Assembly (NCBI GenBank): GCA_005784505.1
Contig: VCAZ01000134.1
Location: 893,397-957,396 of the forward strand
Direction of reading: 5' to 3'
Source: Bagarius yarrelli
Taxonomy: Eukaryota; Chordata; Actinopteri; Siluriformes; Sisoridae
DNA: 64,000 bases
Position numbers and translations under genes: made by a program. Under the pieces are notes generated by a model. The model was not told the origin of the DNA and ran no database searches. It was given only the letters and a program-made list of their open reading frames with translations. Of the stretch, positions 1 to 12,425 are shown in pieces; within the stretch, counting starts at the first letter, position 1; the number at the start of each line of letters is the position of its first letter.

Positions 1-30
1 TCTGCTTTGAGACAATTTCCGTTAAAAGCG

Positions 31-104
<74 letters not shown>

Positions 105-120
105 CTGAACTGAATTAAAT
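1..120 (+). repeat. Dispersed repeat tail with (AT)n microsatellite
   Basis: The first bases (GCTTTGAGACAATTTCC, then GTTAAAAGCGCTATA) match the 3' end of a dispersed repeat that recurs at about 19.3, 20.5 and 27.5 kb. A run of about 35 AT dinucleotides interrupts it, followed by the AACTGAACTGAATT ending typical of the family. The left part lies outside the window. Confidence 0.6.
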
Positions 121-199
121 TAAATTGATAGATATGAAAAGCATGTAACAAAACAGTTCACAGGGTCAATCAGGATGCAGCACCTCTGGAGCAAAAAAA

Positions 200-312
200 G
201 GGGTTAAGAGCCCTACTTAAGGGCCCATCAGTGGCAGTGGATTAGTGGCGAGGCTTGAACCCAAATCTTCCATCAAAAAACCAGAAGCCTTAATAGTTTG
301 AACTACCACTGC
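200..312 (-). mobile_element. tRNA-derived SINE copy (degenerate)
   Basis: Read on the minus strand this is the common SINE of the window: a box-A-like head (AGTGGTAGTTC), a box-B-like GGGTTCAAGCC, and the GGGCCC...CTTAACCCC block. It is diverged and lacks the 3' tail. Confidence 0.6.
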
Positions 313-880
313 ATTGGTTGCACTGTAATTACAAAATACATTAACAGTTAATTGCTTATTTATAATGTTACAAACACTGATTTTATGTCATATTAATTAT
401 GTGAAAGAAAATAACCTTAAACACGTTCTTAAAGTAAAATACAAAGAGATCATATGGCAGCAATGCAAGTAACAGAGCACCTCATATTCATATATAAATA
501 TAAGAATAAGGAAAAATGTGTTTCAGAATAAGGAAAATGTGTTTGCAGTGATTTGGTTTATGACATGGTTATTGCCAGTGTGGGTATTTCAAAAATCTTT
601 TGTGATAATCAGAATTAACAGGGTTTTGCAAAAATCAAAAAATATCCATCGTATGGCATTTACGTAAGAGGAAAAGCCTGGCTGGTAAGAGAGGTCAGGT
701 CAAAAGACCTGGTGGAGGTGACAAAAAAATCTGATTATTCAGTAAATCATAATCATTTTCTACTACAGTGGCTGAAAAACGCATCATAGAACACAAAATA
801 TGTCAAATCTTAAGGTAATAAAGGAAGCGATAGCGCAGTAAAACGTTATTAAGGGATTTTAAGGGAATTTAAGTGAATTA

Positions 881-1045
881 AGGGAAGTGGTAGCTTAGTA
901 GTTACGGTGTTGGACTGCCAATTGGAAGCTTGTGGTTTGATTCCCAGCACCACCAAGTTGCCACCGCCGGGCCCCTGAGCAAAAAATAGTCCTTTAGGCT
1001 TTCAGTCTTAATTACATTGCAGTTGCAATTCCTTTACAAAGATGC
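881..1045 (+). mobile_element. tRNA-derived SINE copy
   Basis: The head GAAGTGGTAGCTTAGTAGTT resembles a tRNA box A region, and GTGGTTTGATTCCCAGCACC resembles box B. The GGGCCCCTGAGCAA block follows. This copy has one of the best preserved heads in the window. A second partial head (GAAGCGATAGCGCAGTAAAA) lies just upstream at about 825-845, so two insertions or a nested insertion are likely. Confidence 0.7.
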
Positions 1046-1560
1046 CATGTTAACATTTGCACTGTAAATAGGAAAAGTCCAGATTATGATGACTATTATT
1101 AAGCTAGAAAATAATGCACACGAGACATTTTATCTTTTCAGGAGAAAGATTTAGCCTATTGATCCAATATAGATCCCGTTAGCAAATCAGCTTTTGCAAT
1201 TTTGAGGGGGTTCATCAAGTTGTATGTCTTACATGTTTAAACATTCACGAAAGCAGTACTTACAGGTTTAACTTACATTTGTTTCTTTTCCCAGAAGATC
1301 TAAATGAAAAGGGTAGCGAGTAACCTGAATAGGTGAAGCCTGCCAATCTTCTTGCGCTCCAAAAATGAGTATTAAATTGTCACAGAGAGATTGTGACTGC
1401 TGAGCCCCTGAACAAGGTCCTTAAAACCCCAATTGTTTAGTTGTAAAAGAAATATAAATGTAGGTCTCTCTGGAAAAAGGAGTCATGTGCTGTAAATGTA
1501 ACTGTAAATAGAAATAAGACTATAGTTTCTATTAAAAATAATGTTTTATTGTTACTTAGA

Positions 1561-1616
1561 TTTACACTTACGGCAAACGCCCTTGGCAAACGCCCTTATC
1601 CAGAGTGACTTACAAT
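1561..1616 (-). mobile_element. SINE/L2 3' tail fragment with internal duplication
   Basis: Only the 3' tail is present (minus: GTCACTCTGGATAAGGGCG). The GGCAAACGCCCTT segment is duplicated in tandem. Confidence 0.55.
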
Positions 1617-2149
1617 AAAAAAAAAGGTTCTAATAAAAGTTATAGCAAAATTAGCCACAGAGAAACCTCTACAATGCTTGATTCTGCAACAGCAGCCTTG
1701 AATGCCTTCTTAGGAAAGACTAAAAGACGTAACAATTATTAACCGGACTTATTCATGCATAGCAGAAAAACAAAAGGAAAAAAATTATTTACAATTAATA
1801 CCTGCTATCAGTTGTTCAGTACTTTTTAAGATTCAGTTAAAATTTGAACGGTCTTAGTACTTAAACTTGATTACCCCTTATATAAAAAAAACCCTTAAAA
1901 ACAAATTAAAAACACATATAAAGTATTCTTAAGTTTAAGACTGTTCTTTTTCCTGCCAAAAGAAACAACGACTCAGACAAAAAGAATCACAAACATGATG
2001 TGAAGCTGTTTGCTCTCTCGGGACTGCTATAAAGTGGACAATATGTACTGTTTGTACTGACATACTGTGCTTTCTAGCCCACCGTCTCACAGTGGACCTG
2101 TAAAATACTGGTGTACTGTATAGAGGACAGCATTAACTCCCACAATCAT

Positions 2150-2870
2150 ACAGACTTTTCCACATTTTACAGTGGAACAACCTGAAATTAACATATACCT
2201 ATGCATTAGTAAGCATTAAACGCCTCCATCAGCGTGGCAAATCTGTATCTTGGTATTTTTGATTAGAATTGTGGGGTTTTTTGACTGGAAAACATTAATT
2301 TTGCCACAGATTCTTAACCGGATTGAGGTCTGGGCTTTAACTGGGTCATGCTAACACACTTAGGTTTTTGGTTTGAACCACTTCAGTCTAGCTGTAGCAG
2401 TTAGCTTAGGGCTGTTGCTTTGTTCAAAGGTGAAGCTTTGCCCTAGTTCCTTAAATATTCTTGCAGATTGAAACAAAGTTTGTATGCTTGGCTCTTTTTA
2501 TGTTACTCTTGACCTTGACCAGTTCCCCAGTTTCCACTCAGCATGACGCTACCAGTGCCATACTAATGTGTGTGAAAGGTATAATCAGAATCGTAAGCAG
2601 CTTTGGGATTTCAACAATTCTATCACTGTGTTGAAGTGGTTTAGTTTTGGATTTATAGGATCAGAGAAGCAATTCTATAAAATTCACATATATTTTTCCC
2701 CAAAAGTAGTTTTCTTCTTGTCATTTTTTTTATAAAGACCAGCTTTGTGGAGTATCATGATTGCCCTGTAAACAAAGTCTGCCATGGCCTGTGGGCGGCT
2801 TCCCTTACTAATACAATCTTCTCAGTGACACTTGGTGGACATGTGCCCAGACCCACTTTGTAATTTTTGC
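2150..2870 (-). mobile_element. Degraded Tc1-like transposon (transposase relic)
   Basis: The stretch resembles the antisense of teleost Tc1-like transposase genes. Recognisable landmarks are CAGACTTTTCCACATTTTAC near the left end, GCCACAGATTCTTAACCGGA with the following GAGGTCTGGGCTTTAACTGGG, and TAAAGACCAGCTTTGTGGAG farther right. The reading frame is broken throughout, so no transposase can be made. No intact terminal inverted repeats were located, so the ends are approximate. Recognition rests on remembered family sequence rather than an alignment. Confidence 0.6.
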
Positions 2871-3556
2871 CCATAACCACTTATGTGGTCATTAACTTTA
2901 AATAAATAATTTGTAAATCATTTTGCAATCTCTATTTTTTCCCTTTGTACGATATTCTGGAAGAGGCTTTTTCAACTTCAGCTTGTAACATTGCAAATGT
3001 GGAAGACATACAATAGTTTACTGAGAGTACGAAATGATTTAAAAGAATGGTTATACCATGGATTCATTTGCTTGGAGATTTTTTTGCTCTCTACTGCATT
3101 TAATCTTTGCTTTAAACAAAACTTGTTCAAATGCACACAGCTTAAGGTGAAAACTGTCTTTATACAGAAGGACAGGTTCTATGTCTGTCAAAAACCACTT
3201 ATGTCAAAAACATATCAAATATTCTACATGTAAGCTAAAACTAATGATCTTAATTACGACAGAATTGGTAATAACAGCTTATAGCCTATGTATGATTTGT
3301 ATATGTATACATAGCGTACTTCCTATAGACAGAAAGTTAATGGAACAAATGAGGGAATCGTGGCCTCTTTCCAGGTCCTTGTTTGGCTGCTGCGCTGGAA
3401 TCTGTGGTACTATTTGCCTTAAGCAAGGTAATGTGCAAAAACTGGCAGCTTCATGTTAAGCTTCTCCACTGTGAATGTCGGCTTTGCCAGCTCCCTTCTA
3501 AGTCTGCTATACATCAGAAGTCTCATGTTGACATGATCACTACTTTTACTTGTATC

Positions 3557-3660
3557 ATTTTCATCTGCGGTGATATGACAATAAGCAAAAAACAACACCA
3601 TCATTAGTACATTTTATCTGCGGTGATATGACAATAAGCAAAAAACAACACCATCATTTT
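3557..3660. repeat. Perfect-looking tandem duplication, period about 53 bp
   Basis: A unit beginning ATCTGCGGTGATATGACAAT occurs at about 3563 and again at about 3616, with almost no differences over more than 40 bases. This suggests a recent tandem duplication. Short ORFs across it are explained by the duplication and look like chance. Confidence 0.85.
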
Positions 3661-3888
3661 ATCGACTAACAAGGGCTTGAACTTCGAATTTTTTTTTCAA
3701 GTCCAAGAATAACTGGGCTTCATCTTCTTTCTGCAAGATGAAACCTGATCAAAAGAAGAGATGGGGTGAACAGTTGTTTCAGGAATTATAATGCAGGTGC
3801 CTCTGCTTTCAAAGGGGATAAGAACATGGCACGCCTGGCAGCACAGTAAAACTGGGGCTCTTGCATCATGTAGCACTTATGCACTCCA

Positions 3889-3889
<1 letters not shown>

Positions 3890-3931
<42 letters not shown>
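3890..3931. repeat. (CA)n microsatellite
   Basis: About 18 CA dinucleotides, followed by CACACATGC. Confidence 0.9.
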
Positions 3932-6900
3932 ACACACATGCTCTGCCAGTCTCTGTTTATAATCCCCCATCCATCTCTCAAAAGAGCCTGATCTTTGAAA
4001 CCTCTTATGTTGTAATACTCCAAATCAAGATAGAGAGCATTACAAGAGCTTTACTCTGGGGAGGGATCTGTGCGCATCACATTCCAACACCTATTTTGAC
4101 AGGGCCCTCTCTTTTCATTTACATTATAAACACTGGATTCCTTCGTCATTATCCAGTCCTTGTAAAAGGCTTACCTATTTATAGTTCACAGCTGTTTTCC
4201 AACATCAGGTTACTTTACGAGCAAGTACAATTTTTGTCATGTTTATCTCTTCAGGATTAAGTGTAGTCTGTTATGAGTTATGAAGTGAGCCATGGCTGGA
4301 TATTTGTTTGCCACTAAGCAGCTCATGCACTACTGGCTGCCTAAACATTTTAATACTTAGCTAATCTGTAGGACGGCATTGTGATACATGGCCAATTATT
4401 TTGCGCAAATGCAGGATAAGCTACAGTAATACCTCATCTACGGCAACACCAGGGTTTAGGTCTCATAGAGAGCTTGTATTAGTCACTTTAATACGACCAC
4501 ATGGCTTCACTTTTTTTGGCCTTTTCAACCTTTCAGCTACAGAGAATAGACTCACTGACTGTCCATGTGCTTTGAAATGGATTATAGTAGGTCTTTGGTT
4601 GGCAAAGCTTCAAGAATCCTCAGAGGCTTAATACCCCCCTGGGCTGACAGCTGCAGGGATAAACCACCCTTGCTCACTGTCATTGACGCCCCTGTGTTGT
4701 ACCATTCCCTGTAAAAGTGGCACTAGAATTAGGTGGGGTGGATAAAGGAGATGAAGGTGAACATTCTGAAGTCTGGTCAGGTGCTTCTGCACAGTTATAA
4801 ATACGATTGCTAAACCTTTCTGATGTCTATTGATCATTAAAATGGAATGTGCTGCACGTTCCATGAAAATTGATGGGTTTTTATTTTACCAGGAAAAAGC
4901 TAGAAGGGATGTGACATTGCTTTTTTTACATCGCACTCTGCCAACTGCATCAACACCTTCAAAGCGAATATAAAATAATCCACTGTTTCAAAAGACACAT
5001 TTATAGTAAAAAATCTGTTTAAAAAGTTGGTTTGAAGCATTTGTCAAAAATACATAAGGAGAGAATATTTTTAATAAATTGAAAAGTTAACACGAAGCAG
5101 TCGTGACAAAGAGCTACACGAGCAAATTAAACTTTAAAGGCACCCCACAAACGGTGTCAGTGAATAATTAGCCCAGTACAAGATAAAAAAGCGACAAGGT
5201 GACAACATGCAAAAGGACAGACTTCATTTTCTTATAATGTAATAGACGAAGCAGGATTTGATGTGAGACCAGACTCATTAAAAAAGTAGCACCCTGCCAC
5301 CTCAGCTAAGGTATCACTAAATTATCACTTGTGCTCTCACTTTCTCCTCCTCTTGACTGCACCCCCACCCTACAAAAGTCCTGCCTGGCCCATGGCTGAC
5401 CCCAAAATCTCTCATGACAACCATCTCAAGGGGATTGTTGTATTTATGGAGCGCAACAAGACTGTGTATGACTAACTCAGTATATATTTATGCATGTGCA
5501 TGTGTTTGTATATGGGTTGGATCAAGGAGAATCCTGGCAACTGCCTTGAAACAGAGCCATTGATGACAAATGGGAGGCTGAAATTAAAATTAAAATAATA
5601 AATAAAAGTCCCTTAAAAATAGTCCTCAAAGAAGATCTGATAAGAAAATGTATCAACATTAATCATTCGATTCAATCAATAATTTTTACTCTTTTTATTT
5701 TCAGAAATGAAATAAAAAAAAAATACACTAAAATCTAAAAGTGTAAAAAATAGCGACAGCTTACAAATTATAATATCAGAAAGGCGGCTGTCGTGAAATC
5801 TGAGTGAACCTGCAGAATCAAGAGGCTTGAAGTTAAACATTGGTCAGGTTTTTCAGCTATATCTATGGTTAATTCTTTTATTTTTTTATTTATTAATCCA
5901 TGGAATGTCTATAAACCTTGCCAAAGCTTGCAAATATAATTGCTGAGTGTTATTTCTATTACTTCTAGTTTCTAATTCACAATGATTTACATCCATGCTG
6001 TATTTTTACATTTTCATCCCATTGAAATCTAAATTCCTAAAAAGACAAAAAAAATCCCAACGACAAACCGTGACGTACACTGACCAACTAAATACAGTTA
6101 AAAACAGAAAGACTTTAAATATTCTAATACTAAAACATAGCAAATTGATTGTTAATGCTTATAAAAAACAAAAACACAGTACAACCGAGATAGAGAGATT
6201 TGCTTCGATTTTAAAACTAAGGTAACACCACCCCAAAATCAATGAAATACAGCTAGCTCAAGCTGCTCATGACTGACAGAATAAATATTTCACAGCGCTT
6301 GTTAGTGATCTCGCATCATGCGCTGGTGAGCTTGCCCAGAGAGCAAAAGTCCTGAGAACAAGATGCCTCTCTATTGATTTTTTTACCCAGTTTTTTCTTC
6401 AACCTTGAGTTAAGCCATATTAATAATTGAACAGGCGGCATCCTGCTCTCTGGATTCCACCAAATTTAAGCTGGGTTGGTTTCATAATTAATTTTAAATT
6501 GGTCAATATGCTGGTACGAATTCTACAACGACCCACAGATATAATTAGATTTAAACCTGTGCTGATTAAGAAGATTTAACAAAAAACCATGTGACAATGC
6601 ATGTAATCGTGGACCAAACAGTAAAAAAAATCCACTTTATATGTCAGGAACAGGACTTTTTTTTTGCATTTTTTTCACCTTAGTTTAACAGTATATATGT
6701 ACAGACAAGTATTCTGTCTGCATATCCAGGGAGCGAGATATAATAGTGTTATTGTCCAAAAATGTCATTTTACCCCACGTTCCAAAAACAGGATGGATTC
6801 CAGTAGCTAAAAGTTACAATACAATATTAGTATATACACAAAATGCCAAACTGGGAGGTAAAAATACATTTAAAAAGATTTTACAGGCATTACTATATAC

Positions 6901-7530
6901 ATATATTATATTTAACATTAGGATGAAACTCTTAAGTTATACTATTGAAAATAAACACCTTTCATGGCTATATAAAAGGTTCAGGGTTGAAGGTACCACT
7001 TTAGTGACAAGGAATAGTACAGTTTGGTACTCTTTAGTACCCTTATATAAATTGACCTTGTTTTAAAGAAATTACAAAAGAATGTATCAATTTAAAATAA
7101 AAACAACATTTACTAACTACTAAATAATCTGGTATTAAAGTGTATTTTTACAGTGTTTTTTTAATCATACTTACAAAAAAAAATAAAAAAAAAAACAAAT
7201 ACTTGTAATAAAAAAAAAAACAGTGAACAGGACTTCAGTCTTGGTATTTTAAATGCATTTTTGAAGGGATAAGAGTCCTTAAGGAATGGACAAAACTGAT
7301 GACAGACTTTATTATACGTTATTATGCGTTAATAATTATTATGATTTATATACGGAAAATACTGTAGCTGGATATCTATAAAGCAGTGAATAGGAGAGCA
7401 AACATTAATAGGGTTATGGTGCAACTTGAACAACTATTATTAATACGTTCTTAAAAGAAAATCGTTTTTTTTCCTGCAACAGAATAATATTATTGCGTTC
7501 CGTAGACATTGTTCAGCTATTAAACATCAA
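3932..7530. other. Non-coding stretch, no gene recognised
   Basis: This is AT-rich sequence with only short ORFs that lack splice context or recognisable motifs. A somewhat GC-richer part at about 4400-4800 and another at about 5330-5450 are not explained by the repeats I recognise. A 27-codon ORF begins at the ATG near 5394, but nothing supports its expression. Confidence 0.5.
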
Positions 7531-7539
7531 CAAACATCA

Positions 7540-7640
7540 ACAGGAAGCGACTCACTTCACTACAGGTAACTCCGGTGGCTGAGGCGAGGCGCTCGCGCTG
7601 GCCGTTACATTCCGCGGCGTCGGACGAAGCTATCCATAAA
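7540..7640. promoter_or_regulatory. Small CpG-rich segment, possible promoter or 5' exon
   Basis: In an otherwise AT-rich area this 100 bp block carries clustered CpGs (for example GAGGCGAGGCGCTCGCGCTGG). It contains splice-donor-like motifs on both strands: ACTACAG/GTAACT on plus at 7566-7567 and GAA/GTGAGTCGC on minus. It could be the promoter or first exon of a gene that continues outside the window, or an isolated CpG cluster. I could not connect it to any coding exon. Confidence 0.3.
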
Positions 7641-7877
7641 TCCCACCACACACAAAACACTCATAAACTACCAAACGTGGCGTGTTTCTGTCCATTTGGT
7701 GGAGACTGCTTAACGTTTCTCTAGTACGAGTTACCAAAGTTTTCCTGTCGTCAAAAAAAAAAAAATCAGACCACAGCCCCGCGAATTGGCTGCCGTCACT
7801 CCATCCACAGAAAACCTTCCTTAAAGTTGGAAGTGGAACAAGTCTGTGTGAAGAGGAAAAGAGGTGGCAGGTGCTCG

Positions 7878-7880
<3 letters not shown>

Positions 7881-7909
<29 letters not shown>
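7881..7909. repeat. (GT)n microsatellite
   Basis: About 14 GT dinucleotides, next to the CpG-rich block. Confidence 0.9.
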
Positions 7910-7910
<1 letters not shown>

Positions 7911-7972
7911 CTGTCCTGCTACCTCAGTGTTAAAATCCACCCAGCCGTGTTAAGCAGTTAACCACATCCATG

Positions 7973-7974
<2 letters not shown>

Positions 7975-8033
<59 letters not shown>

Positions 8034-8170
8034 CAGAGAGAGAAAGATAGAGAGAAAGAGTAAGAGAGAGATAGACAGAGACAGAAAGGGAAAAGGAGTA
8101 AGGAAGAGAGAGGCAGAGACAGAGAGGAAGAGAGAGCGAGAAAGAGAAAGAAAGAGAGAGAGAGAGACTT
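7975..8170. repeat. (GA)n microsatellite with degenerate flank
   Basis: A pure (GA)n run of about 50 bases is followed by a degenerate GA/GACA-rich tract. The Ser/Leu-rich minus-strand ORF over it is an artefact of the dinucleotide repeat. Confidence 0.9.
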
Positions 8171-8334
8171 TTTTTCAACTTTTTACATGTCTTTATTTAA
8201 CCAAATTTGTACCAAATACATAAAATCTTTGTGACTCAATAAATAAATAAAATAATTACTAAAACATAATTTCATTTTAATAAATGAGGTTAAAACAGTG
8301 AGTGATTAAAGTGATCAGTTCAGCTCTGGTGTAA

Positions 8335-8465
8335 AACAGAGAGCGACAAAGAGAGAAAGAAAGAGACAGAGACTGACAGAGAGAAAGAGAAAGAGTAAGA
8401 GAGAGAGAGTGTATGTGACAGAAAGAGAGACAGCGAGAGAGAGATACAGAGAGAGACACACACAG
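8335..8465. repeat. Degenerate GA-rich tract
   Basis: A second purine-rich, GAGA/GACA-type tract, 170 bp after the first. The two are probably parts of one older array. Confidence 0.8.
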
Positions 8466-8469
8466 AAAG

Positions 8470-9735
8470 TCTTGAGTAAGCTCTCACAAATCTTTCAATG
8501 AATAATTACTGCCAATACTAATTTAGGGGTCAATGGAAGGTTAATGTGCTAAATAGGTCACTTACAAGGGCAGCTTTTTCTAAACAGTATTCTTTTTCCT
8601 GGAATATTCCCTTACCTTTCTTATTCCTATTGCGTAAGTGGTACCAATGGTGTATGCGGAGCCTTTTCAGGAACACCGAGAGTGAGGCAGGTATACACCA
8701 TGGTCCATTTTAGTTCATTATGCTTACAACTACACAGTCGAAGCACTGAAAAAAAGCTATTTATTAATTTAGAACATATTGTAATGCAAAGCAACAGAGA
8801 CGCATAAATGAAAATGTTTCTCTGTGGTGCTGATATGCCTTCCAGGTCTCCTTATACCATCTCTCTCTCTCTCTGTCTCTCTCTGTGCACATATACGTGG
8901 CTCTAATGGCAGTGCCTAAACCTGCAGGAGTAATTCAGGTTTGCTGGATTTTATCTTGCTGAAATCGTTTAAAGAAAATAAAGTCTATAAAATGAGAAAT
9001 CCAAGATCAGAAGTCCAGTACTAACAGACCTCATTTGTTAATGCAGATGGATCCAAACAAACCCAACACAGAATTCTGAAAAAAAAAAAACACTTTAGTT
9101 TGCCCCATGATTCTAGTTCCCCCTCATTCAAAGATTTTAATGCAATTTTATCCCGCTGGTCGACTGACAGCATTATAAAGTTTGAAAGAGCAGTTCTCCA
9201 GGGATTGCCTCCAGGGCTAGACTTGGGCCCCACTGGTTTAGGGCATCACAGTCGGGGGGACTGTGAGAATAGAAACCCTTATTATACATAACCCCTTATT
9301 TAAAGGGGGGTGGTGCAAAAGTGATTGGGGTGGCACAGTGCCACAGTGGGTAGCGATGCCGCCAATGTGCCAACGTAATGAGATTGTGTCAGCTTTGTTT
9401 CTCTGTATGCTTTTACACTTAGCATGGGATCTATGGTTTTATTCCAATTACCAAACATACCAGTAAGTGGAGTGGGGCAAAAAAATTCTTTTTGTTGCCA
9501 GCAAGTGTGTGAATGTGCCTTTAGATAGACTGTATCATAGCAGATAAATAAATGAATGTTTAGAAACAAAATGTTAAAGAAATAAAAATTATATAATAAA
9601 CATGTTTGTCTGGACTTTGTATTTTTCACATAAATTACAATATTTTCTATAGTGATTATTCATTTGTCTTGTTGGGATTCTGCCCTGGACTACAGACTAT
9701 GTCTGTACAGTATCTGTACCTGTATATACATTTCT
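8470..9735. other. Non-coding stretch with one possibly constrained block
   Basis: No gene is visible. The part at about 9100-9240 is GC-richer and free of recognisable repeats, so it could be conserved non-coding sequence. The rest is ordinary AT-rich DNA with a short (CT)n at about 8862-8885. Confidence 0.4.
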
Positions 9736-9737
9736 GG

Positions 9738-9903
9738 TATTTGGCAGACCTTCTTATCCAGAGTGACTTACATTTATCTCTTTTATACAACTGAGCAAAT
9801 AGGGGCTAAGGGCCTTGCTCAGGGGTCCAACTTGGCAGTGCTAGGAATCAAACCCTGGTCTTCCATTTAGCAGTTCAAGATCCTAACCACTGAGCTATTA
9901 CTT
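9738..9903 (-). mobile_element. tRNA-derived SINE copy
   Basis: A near full-length minus-strand copy. The tail (plus TTTGGCAGACCTTCTTATCC) is followed by the ACAACTGAGCAA and GGGCCTTGCTCAGGGG blocks, then the complement of box B (GGAATCAAACCC) and a degenerate head. Confidence 0.7.
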
Positions 9904-10321
9904 CCTATTTATTCAGATCAAAGTTTCAAATGGTTTTGACCTTCTGTAACCCTGGAGTTTTAAAAACACTAATGATTAAAAATTAAACGTAGAAAAGCTA
10001 TCTCGATCGGTTGGTCTTGAGAATTCTGGTGAAAAAATTAGGCACTTTTAATTCATAGTTGTATTTTTTAATAATACATTATAATATTGTTTATTTCTAA
10101 TAATGCATATGTATTCAGTGTCATTTCTGTTGGATGTGTATGTGTAATAAATAGTTCTTTGTTCTAGTGATCTGTTCTCAAGTGTTTGATTTTCCGAGAT
10201 GACTTTGGTGTCACTGAATAGAAAAAAACAAACCTTTTATGATTTTTTTTTTCTTCTTGGAGTCTGAATAAATCTAAAGTTTGTGTTGAAACACTTTGAA
10301 GAGTCATTATTTTTCTTAAAC

Positions 10322-10369
10322 TTGTCATTGGAGATGCTAATGGCTTCACATTTGCATCTCCAATGACAA
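10322..10369. repeat. Perfect 16 bp inverted repeat (hairpin)
   Basis: Left arm TTGTCATTGGAGATGC (10322-10337) is the exact reverse complement of GCATCTCCAATGACAA (10354-10369), with a 16-base loop. Three of the next four outer bases also pair. The stem is too short for a typical microRNA precursor. It may be a cruciform-forming site or the ends of a tiny element. Confidence 0.8.
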
Positions 10370-10629
10370 ATTTGATTACCTAAGTTTGATAACACAGATT
10401 AAAAGAAACAAAAATCGCTTGTTCCCTAAAACTTAATAAACAGCATGTGTATAAATGTCATTGAACAGTTAAAAGCTTATATCGGCTTTTAATACTTTTT
10501 AAAGAAATTTGATTTATTCTAGCGATTGTTATTCTATGTTTTTGTAGAGGAAAAAAAGGTTAAAGTTAATGTTCTATCGTTTAGACATTCTCAAGCACCA
10601 TTTATAATAAATGCATCAGTCAGACTTAT

Positions 10630-11160
10630 CTTTATCACCTACCCAAAGAGTAGGCTATTAGCTAAACACTCCACTGTGTGAATGAGAGCGACGGTGAAAG
10701 AGTGAAAAGACCCTAAACTACTCAACAGGAGTGAATGAGCTTTTACTGTGTTCTCTGCTTCGGTGAGAGGATTTAAGAAAAAGCGCCATGAGAATTCCTG
10801 GGATTCCATGGGAGTCTGTCCTGGTGGCACACATCATGTGAAGCAGGGTGACCAGGAGCGGGATTAAAAACAGCATTCACGTCAGGGCACACTCACATTC
10901 CCCGCTTGTGGGAGTGTGTGTGTGTGTGTGTGTGCAGGGCTTGTCTGTTCCCAAAACAAACCGGGTGTCTCTACTCAGCTCTTTGTGTGGAGGTCACTGT
11001 GTTCCCCAGCTCTGCCTGAGAGGCGTCACAATCCTTCAATCAATCACAAGCCTGTTCACTTTAGACTCCCCATTCTGTCCTAGCATAACTAAAGGCGCTC
11101 TTTATTTCGTTGACATACACTGTGGGGATCTTTACCTGCCATGACAGTTATTTAGCTGAA
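10630..11160. other. GC-richer non-repetitive block, candidate conserved element
   Basis: Higher GC than its surroundings, no SINE or transposon similarity that I recognise, a short (GT)n at 10915-10934, and no convincing ORF or splice structure. Such blocks in fish gene deserts are often conserved enhancers, but that is inference only. Confidence 0.3.
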
Positions 11161-11629
11161 ACAGTGTACCCACAAATAAGACAGTGTGCTTCATTTGTTG
11201 CCGGCTGAATGACGCTACTGTCGGTTAATCACCGGATGATGGTGATGTGTCTATAGAAAGCTACTGTAAAGCCTCCTCAAAATAACACTACGTATACGAG
11301 TGTATGACATCATAGTGAAGTTCTGAACATTAGCTAACTCCAAAGAACAGGAATTCTGTAGCGTATCAGATCGTAGAGCAGTCAGATAGATAGACAGACT
11401 GTATTTTTCCACTTAACTAATGTTAATTTTCTTCTATTTAGTTATTTCCATGTTTTAAACTTTTGTGTTTCCACTCGCTTTGACCCACACTTTAATATTC
11501 ATGACTGGGATGCCATTTACTGTAGTAATTATTGACTTTTGAAAAAGATTTCTTAAAATTTAATTTAGGAAAATTGTTCGGTTTTTTTTTTTCTTTTAGG
11601 AAATAGCCTTCCTTCTTGTAAAAGAGAAT

Positions 11630-12425
11630 GTTTAATACTTTAATGACGTATGTAATACGTTACATGCTGTACTGAACAATTGCATACAACATGCATTTAA
11701 TTCAATTCAATTTTATTTGTATAAGCGTCTTTTACAATGGTCATTGTCTCAATGCAGCTTCATACATTTAAAGACAATTATAAAATGTGAATGAAACATG
11801 AATCAGTTTGACCGAGGGCGACGATGGCAAAAAAAACAAAAAAACTTCCTGAGGTGGGAATTGTATGTATGTGTATGTGTTGTTTAGTTAATGTGTGAAC
11901 ATTTCCCACGCTTTCAAGACCAAAAGATGTGTGTTAAGTAAAATGTATTTAGGTGTGTTTGCAGTAAAGTAAATTAATCAATTTTTTTTAAATTTATGGT
12001 TATAAAAATATGGCTTGTAGTTGATAAATGTCAAAAAGATTGTGATTTAATGAAATGTTTTATAGTAAGAATGTTATGATTGTTTATGATTCACTGTCTA
12101 AATTCATTAATGTTTATTTTGGATCATTAGAATCAATACAGCCTAAATTCACTAATGTTGTTCCTGAATTATCATCAATTATTTTAATATAGTTTGTCTA
12201 ATTTCATTAATCCAGAAATCATCATTGTCAGGAAATTGTTAAAGAATCAATGAATTTCCAGCTTCAGTTAATAAACTATTTGTCAGTTTGTTTGTGGCCA
12301 AAAAAACCAACTGGGACACACTGATGACACAAGATTTTGATTGGTTGATTGAAATGTTGATTTAGGATCAACAAAGGATGTTAATTCAGAATCACATCCT
12401 ACTTGGCAAAATCACGTCTACCAGA
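11630..12425. mobile_element. Long-inverted-repeat element, copy 1 (left arm missing)
   Basis: The right arm at about 12305-12425 (GATTGAAATGTTGATTTAGG, later ATCACATCCTACTTGGCAAA) matches the right arm of copy 2 at 14285-14405. Internal sequence (TACATGCTGTACTGAACAAT, later GTGATTTAATGAAAT) matches copy 3 at 16700-16960. The left arm is not found. Another dispersed repeat sits inside at about 11697-11862. No transposase is present, so this is a non-autonomous element. Confidence 0.65.
11697..11862 (-). repeat. Dispersed repeat nested in the inverted-repeat element
   Basis: The segment beginning TTCAATTCAATTTTATTTGT and containing TTACAATGGTCATTGTCTCA is the complement of the repeat tail seen at 19.3 kb. 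It interrupts sequence that is continuous in copy 3 (about 16740-16760), so it inserted after that copy was established. Confidence 0.65.

Noticed and set aside
7930..8459. Ser/Leu-rich minus-strand ORFs of 60-82 codons
   Set aside because: They are translations of GA-dinucleotide arrays.
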